A stretch of DNA of 15,613 bases from JAICTV01 sp034666045 (GTDB lineage: Bacteria > Planctomycetota > Phycisphaerae > Tepidisphaerales > Tepidisphaeraceae). Under the pieces are notes generated by a model that did no database searches, was not told where the DNA came from, and saw only the letters and a list, made by a program, of their open reading frames with translations. Location: positions 1 through 15,613 of the forward strand of contig JAXDMN010000361.1 of the NCBI GenBank assembly GCA_034666045.1, given 5' to 3'. The position numbers and the translations under genes were made by a program. Positions within the stretch are counted from its first letter, which is position 1; every line of letters begins with the position of its first letter. Below are positions 12,955-15,613 of this stretch, in pieces.

Positions 12955-14096
12955 GGCCAGAGGTTCTCGACGAGCGTGACGTGCAGCAATTCGCCCGAGC
13001 CGGCGTCGTAGCTGATCCATCCGCCGTCGCGCGGATGCGGAACGAGCTGCCGCAGCCGCGTGCTGAAGATCGGAAAGCCGGGATACGCGCGCATGCGGTC
13101 GCGGCCGATCGAGAGCATCCGGTCCGGCTTGAAGATCAGCAACGCGGGGTACGGCGCATTGGTGTTCGGCGTGGCCGCGTCACTGCTGACTTTGGCGCCG
13201 ATGAGATCAGTGCTGGCGGCGAAGAGGACGACGTTCTGGTCCTTGTCCACCGAGGGCGACGACAGCACGCGCGGCAGCCCGATCAGCGAGCGCACGACGC
13301 TGGCATTCCCGTCCGGCGCGATCCGCAGGAGATGGCCGGCGGCGGTGTCGACGAGGAAAAGCGCGCCGCCCGGCGCGGGGGCGATCTCCATCTCCTCGCG
13401 CGTGAGCTGGAAGGGCTTGTTGTCGAGCTTCACCGCGTCGAACGCCTTGCTCAGCCGCGCCGGGCCGGACGTGGCGATGCGCGACGGATCGATGCGGAAG
13501 ACCGCCCAGTTGTCCGTGTGCCGCAGCCAGATCCAGACGTTGCGCCCGTCGGAGACGATGCTGGCGCGCGCGAGCGGAAGCGATCGGCCCATGCCGGTGG
13601 CGGCGGCGACGGCGTCGGTCGCGGCGAGAATCCGGATCTGCTCCGATTTCGGCGTGAACAGCCCGACGCACGCGATCGTCCGCCGGCCCTGTGAGCCGAG
13701 GAAGTAGAAGTAGACGTCGCCGCCCGCATCGGCGGCGGCGGCGATGCCGTGGATGTTTCCGCGCGCGCCTTCCGCGCTCCCGCCCGCGCCGCCGATCAGT
13801 GCGGCGAGGTTCGCCACCGACAGTTGCGTCGCGCGCGGGATGCCCCCTTCGCCGATCACGAACATCGTGTCGTCGCCGCGATCCGTCTCCTGCACCCAGT
13901 AGACGTTGCCAAGGCGATCGACCGTCGTGTGCGTCGGGCGATTGGGAAGCAGCGGCGTGAGCGGCTTCATGTCGAGGTCGAAGACCGCCTCGGCGGGCCG
14001 CGTCGCGGGGACGACCTTCGGCCGCTCGCGATCGCAACCGACGACGGCGAGCGAGAGCAACAGCAAGGCGCGCAAGATGGAAGAATTCCGTTTCAT
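12951..14096 (-). CDS. Lipoprotein with a beta-propeller-like domain
   Basis: A 381-aa protein with a lipoprotein signal: MKRNSSILRA, a Leu-rich core and lipobox VVGC with the modified cysteine at position 21. The residue after it is Asp, which in enterobacteria favours inner-membrane retention, although that rule may not hold here. The mature part has repeated short strand motifs with Asp/Gly turns (for example DRLGNVYWVQE, GGDVYFYF, DGRNVWIWL, GGALFLVDTAAGHLLRIAPDG, DKDQNVVLFAAS), the texture of an NHL/SMP-30-type beta-propeller. No catalytic site is evident; ligand binding or scaffolding is likely. ATG 14096 is preferred over the adjoining GTG at 14099; neither has a clear Shine-Dalgarno. 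It starts 39 nt after the stop of the PEP-CTERM gene on the same strand and its stop overlaps the start of the membrane protein gene, so the three may form one operon. Confidence 0.75.
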   Translation of the reverse strand: MKRNSSILRALLLLSLAVVGCDRERPKVVPATRPAEAVFDLDMKPLTPLLPNRPTHTTVDRLGNVYWVQETDRGDDTMFVIGEGGIPRATQLSVANLAALIGGAGGSAEGARGNIHGIAAAADAGGDVYFYFLGSQGRRTIACVGLFTPKSEQIRILAATDAVAAATGMGRSLPLARASIVSDGRNVWIWLRHTDNWAVFRIDPSRIATSGPARLSKAFDAVKLDNKPFQLTREEMEIAPAPGGALFLVDTAAGHLLRIAPDGNASVVRSLIGLPRVLSSPSVDKDQNVVLFAASTDLIGAKVSSDAATPNTNAPYPALLIFKPDRMLSIGRDRMRAYPGFPIFSTRLRQLVPHPRDGGWISYDAGSGELLHVTLVENLWP

Positions 14097-14135
14097 CACG
14101 ACGCGCGGAAATGTAACGGGGAAGTTGGACCGAAA

Positions 14136-15613
14136 CTAGGCGCGACGGCGGCGGCGACGCATGGCGAGCGCCGCGCCGATGAACGCGAAGGCGCAAGCGG
14201 CGGGCTCGGGTACTGCGGTGACATCCGCGCCTGAGACGCCGCTTGAACCGAGCGGCGCGCCCTGACCGGCGAAGTTGAAGTCGATCGTCGAATAATCGTC
14301 GCCGCTGATGATGCCGTCGTAGTTGAAATCGCCGTTGAAATAGCCGTCGGCGCTCGTGCCGACGTTGAAGTCGATCGAGCTGTAGTCGTCGCCGGAGATG
14401 AAGCCGTCGAGGTTTCCGTCGCCGGCGTAGGTGTACATCGCCAGCACGTCGACGCCGCTGACGATTTCGCCGTTCCACACCGTCGTTTCGGTCGGGGCGA
14501 GACCGAAAATGTCCTCTCCGCTGGCGACGCCGATCGTGGTCAGGCCGGAGGCGGCGTCGGCGGTCGTGGTGACGATGCCGCCCGCGCCGTCCCACGCGCC
14601 GCCGTTGGCGCCGCGCTGAACGAGGCCCTGGATTCCATCATAAATCCCGCCCGCACCGGCCTGGCCGCGCAGGGCGCTGCGGACGATCAGGTCGTTGTCG
14701 TGGAGATTCAGCAGTGCGGTCGCGCCGATCGTGAGCTGACCGACGACCAGCGCGTGATCCCCATTCGTTGCGACCGTCGCGTTGCCTTGCACATCGAGCG
14801 CGCGAAGGTGTTGCTTCGACTGGAACGTGACCGGCGCCGTCTGCACGGTGAGCTTCAACCCGCTCGAGGCGGTGGAGTTCGCATCGGTCAGGAAGTTGAC
14901 CGCGCCGCCGTCGGCGATCAGGTGGGCGGTCGCGCCGTGGCCGTGCGCGCCGTTGACGTTCATCGTGCCGGGGCCTTGCTTCTGGATCGTTGCGCCGTCC
15001 GCGATGGCGAACGAGGTCGTGTTGAACGTCTCGCTGCCGAAGAGGAAGAGGTTGCCGGAGACGGGAAAATTGCCCGTCGTGGTTCGGCCGCTCGTCGTGA
15101 GCACGAGATTCGGTCGCGCGGCGGCGCCGGGGATGTTTTCGTCGGAGGTCGCGATCGTGTGCGTCGCGCTGATCAACCCTTCCACCGCGCCGGGCGTGAA
15201 ATTCGCGCCGTACGCGCGATTCCCCCCGGCGGCCAGCGGCGTGGCGGGATTGCTGGCGGCGACGGTGGTGCTCAACAGCGTGCTGCCGACGCGCGTGACG
15301 CCATCGGTGTCGAGCCCCGCGGTGAAGCTCGCGCCGGCGGGGGCGGCGTTGTTGTAGACGTTGAAGTTTGCCGAGCGCACCACGCCGCCCGCGGGGACAT
15401 AACTGAAGTCGATGCTCTGCGCCAGCCCGGAGCTGCCGGCGATGAACGACGCCTGCGCGTGATCGAGCACGGTGCCGCTGACGGTGATCGTGTCGTTGCC
15501 GTCGGCCGATCCCTGTCCCGCGGCCGCGGTCGTCAGGTCGGTGTTGTCGAGCGTAACCGTGCCGGATTGCAGCCCGATCGTCGACGTCGACGCATTCAGA
15601 CTGACCGAGATCA
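14136..15613 (-). CDS. PEP-CTERM protein with dockerin-like repeats, N-terminus beyond the window
   Basis: The frame is open to the right edge, so only the last 491 residues are seen. The visible part is Gly/Ala/Thr/Asn-rich and beta-strand-like (for example LDNTDLTTAAAGQG, SLNASTSTIGLQ, NLFLFGSETFNT), like large planctomycete surface proteins of the autotransporter-repeat type. Near the end come two dockerin-type calcium loops, DGNLDGFISGDDYSSIDFN and DFNYDGIISGDDYSTIDFN, then an exosortase signal: PEP, a hydrophobic helix and six arginines at the end. The protein is therefore exported and probably surface-anchored, and the dockerin pair may bind a cohesin-like partner or simply calcium. The likely operon continues into the lipoprotein gene. 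Confidence 0.8.
   Translation of the reverse strand, partial: ISVSLNASTSTIGLQSGTVTLDNTDLTTAAAGQGSADGNDTITVSGTVLDHAQASFIAGSSGLAQSIDFSYVPAGGVVRSANFNVYNNAAPAGASFTAGLDTDGVTRVGSTLLSTTVAASNPATPLAAGGNRAYGANFTPGAVEGLISATHTIATSDENIPGAAARPNLVLTTSGRTTTGNFPVSGNLFLFGSETFNTTSFAIADGATIQKQGPGTMNVNGAHGHGATAHLIADGGAVNFLTDANSTASSGLKLTVQTAPVTFQSKQHLRALDVQGNATVATNGDHALVVGQLTIGATALLNLHDNDLIVRSALRGQAGAGGIYDGIQGLVQRGANGGAWDGAGGIVTTTADAASGLTTIGVASGEDIFGLAPTETTVWNGEIVSGVDVLAMYTYAGDGNLDGFISGDDYSSIDFNVGTSADGYFNGDFNYDGIISGDDYSTIDFNFAGQGAPLGSSGVSGADVTAVPEPAACAFAFIGAALAMRRRRRRA
14265..14435 (-). repeat. Dockerin-like calcium-binding duplicated segment
   Basis: Two tandem copies, about 24 residues each, share D-x-N-x-D-G-x-I-S-G-D-D-Y-S-[ST]-I-D-F-N, the Asp/Asn spacing of an EF-hand-like dockerin loop. 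The duplication is also visible in the DNA as two GATGATGCCGTCG / GATGAAGCCGTCG-type blocks. The boundaries are approximate. Confidence 0.7.

Noticed and set aside
13207..14595. Long minus-strand frame of 462 codons, very rich in Arg
   Set aside because: Overlaps two well-supported genes in another frame and its Arg-rich composition is typical of a shifted frame in GC-rich DNA.

Overview
The window is high-GC bacterial DNA, most likely from a planctomycete of the Phycisphaerae/Tepidisphaeraceae type. That placement is inferred from three C-terminal PEP-CTERM sorting signals, a dockerin-like repeat pair on one of those proteins, frequent weak ribosome binding sites, and a short palindromic repeat of the ...CATCCTGAG/CTCAGGATG... 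type. No rRNA, tRNA, CRISPR array, transposase or phage gene was found.

Left part (1-6055): the 3' end of a plus-strand gene with a Gly/Arg/Ser-rich tail converges on a minus-strand pair, a 591-aa glycogen/starch-synthase-like GT-B glycosyltransferase followed by a 120-aa orphan protein. A plus-strand gene divergent from the glycosyltransferase encodes a three-TM membrane protein resembling YEATS-associated (YLATT) proteins, with a C-terminal winged-helix domain. It converges on an 847-aa GH15 alpha-glucan hydrolase fused at its C-terminus to a ferredoxin-like domain. Synthase and hydrolase fit a storage-glucan pathway; the iron-sulfur domain on the hydrolase is the most unusual coding feature here.

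Middle part (6335-9925): two tandem minus-strand genes encode paralogous secreted PEP-CTERM proteins (505 and 582 aa) of a family I do not recognise. The upstream copy ends at a strong intrinsic terminator, so the two are separately transcribed. The 582-aa copy has a sigma-54-like promoter 22 nt before its likely RNA start, a second, sigma-70-like promoter further up with an overlapping inverted repeat, and a 14-proline tract carrying a run of eight C.

Right part (10188-15613): purB (adenylosuccinate lyase, minus) lies back to back with a small four-TM protein. A minus-strand string then runs from the window edge: a partial PEP-CTERM protein with dockerin-like repeats, a beta-propeller-like lipoprotein, and a membrane protein whose GTG start overlaps the lipoprotein stop. 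That membrane protein carries an in-frame 78-bp palindromic repeat. No exosortase gene is in the window, so sorting of the PEP-CTERM proteins must depend on genes elsewhere.
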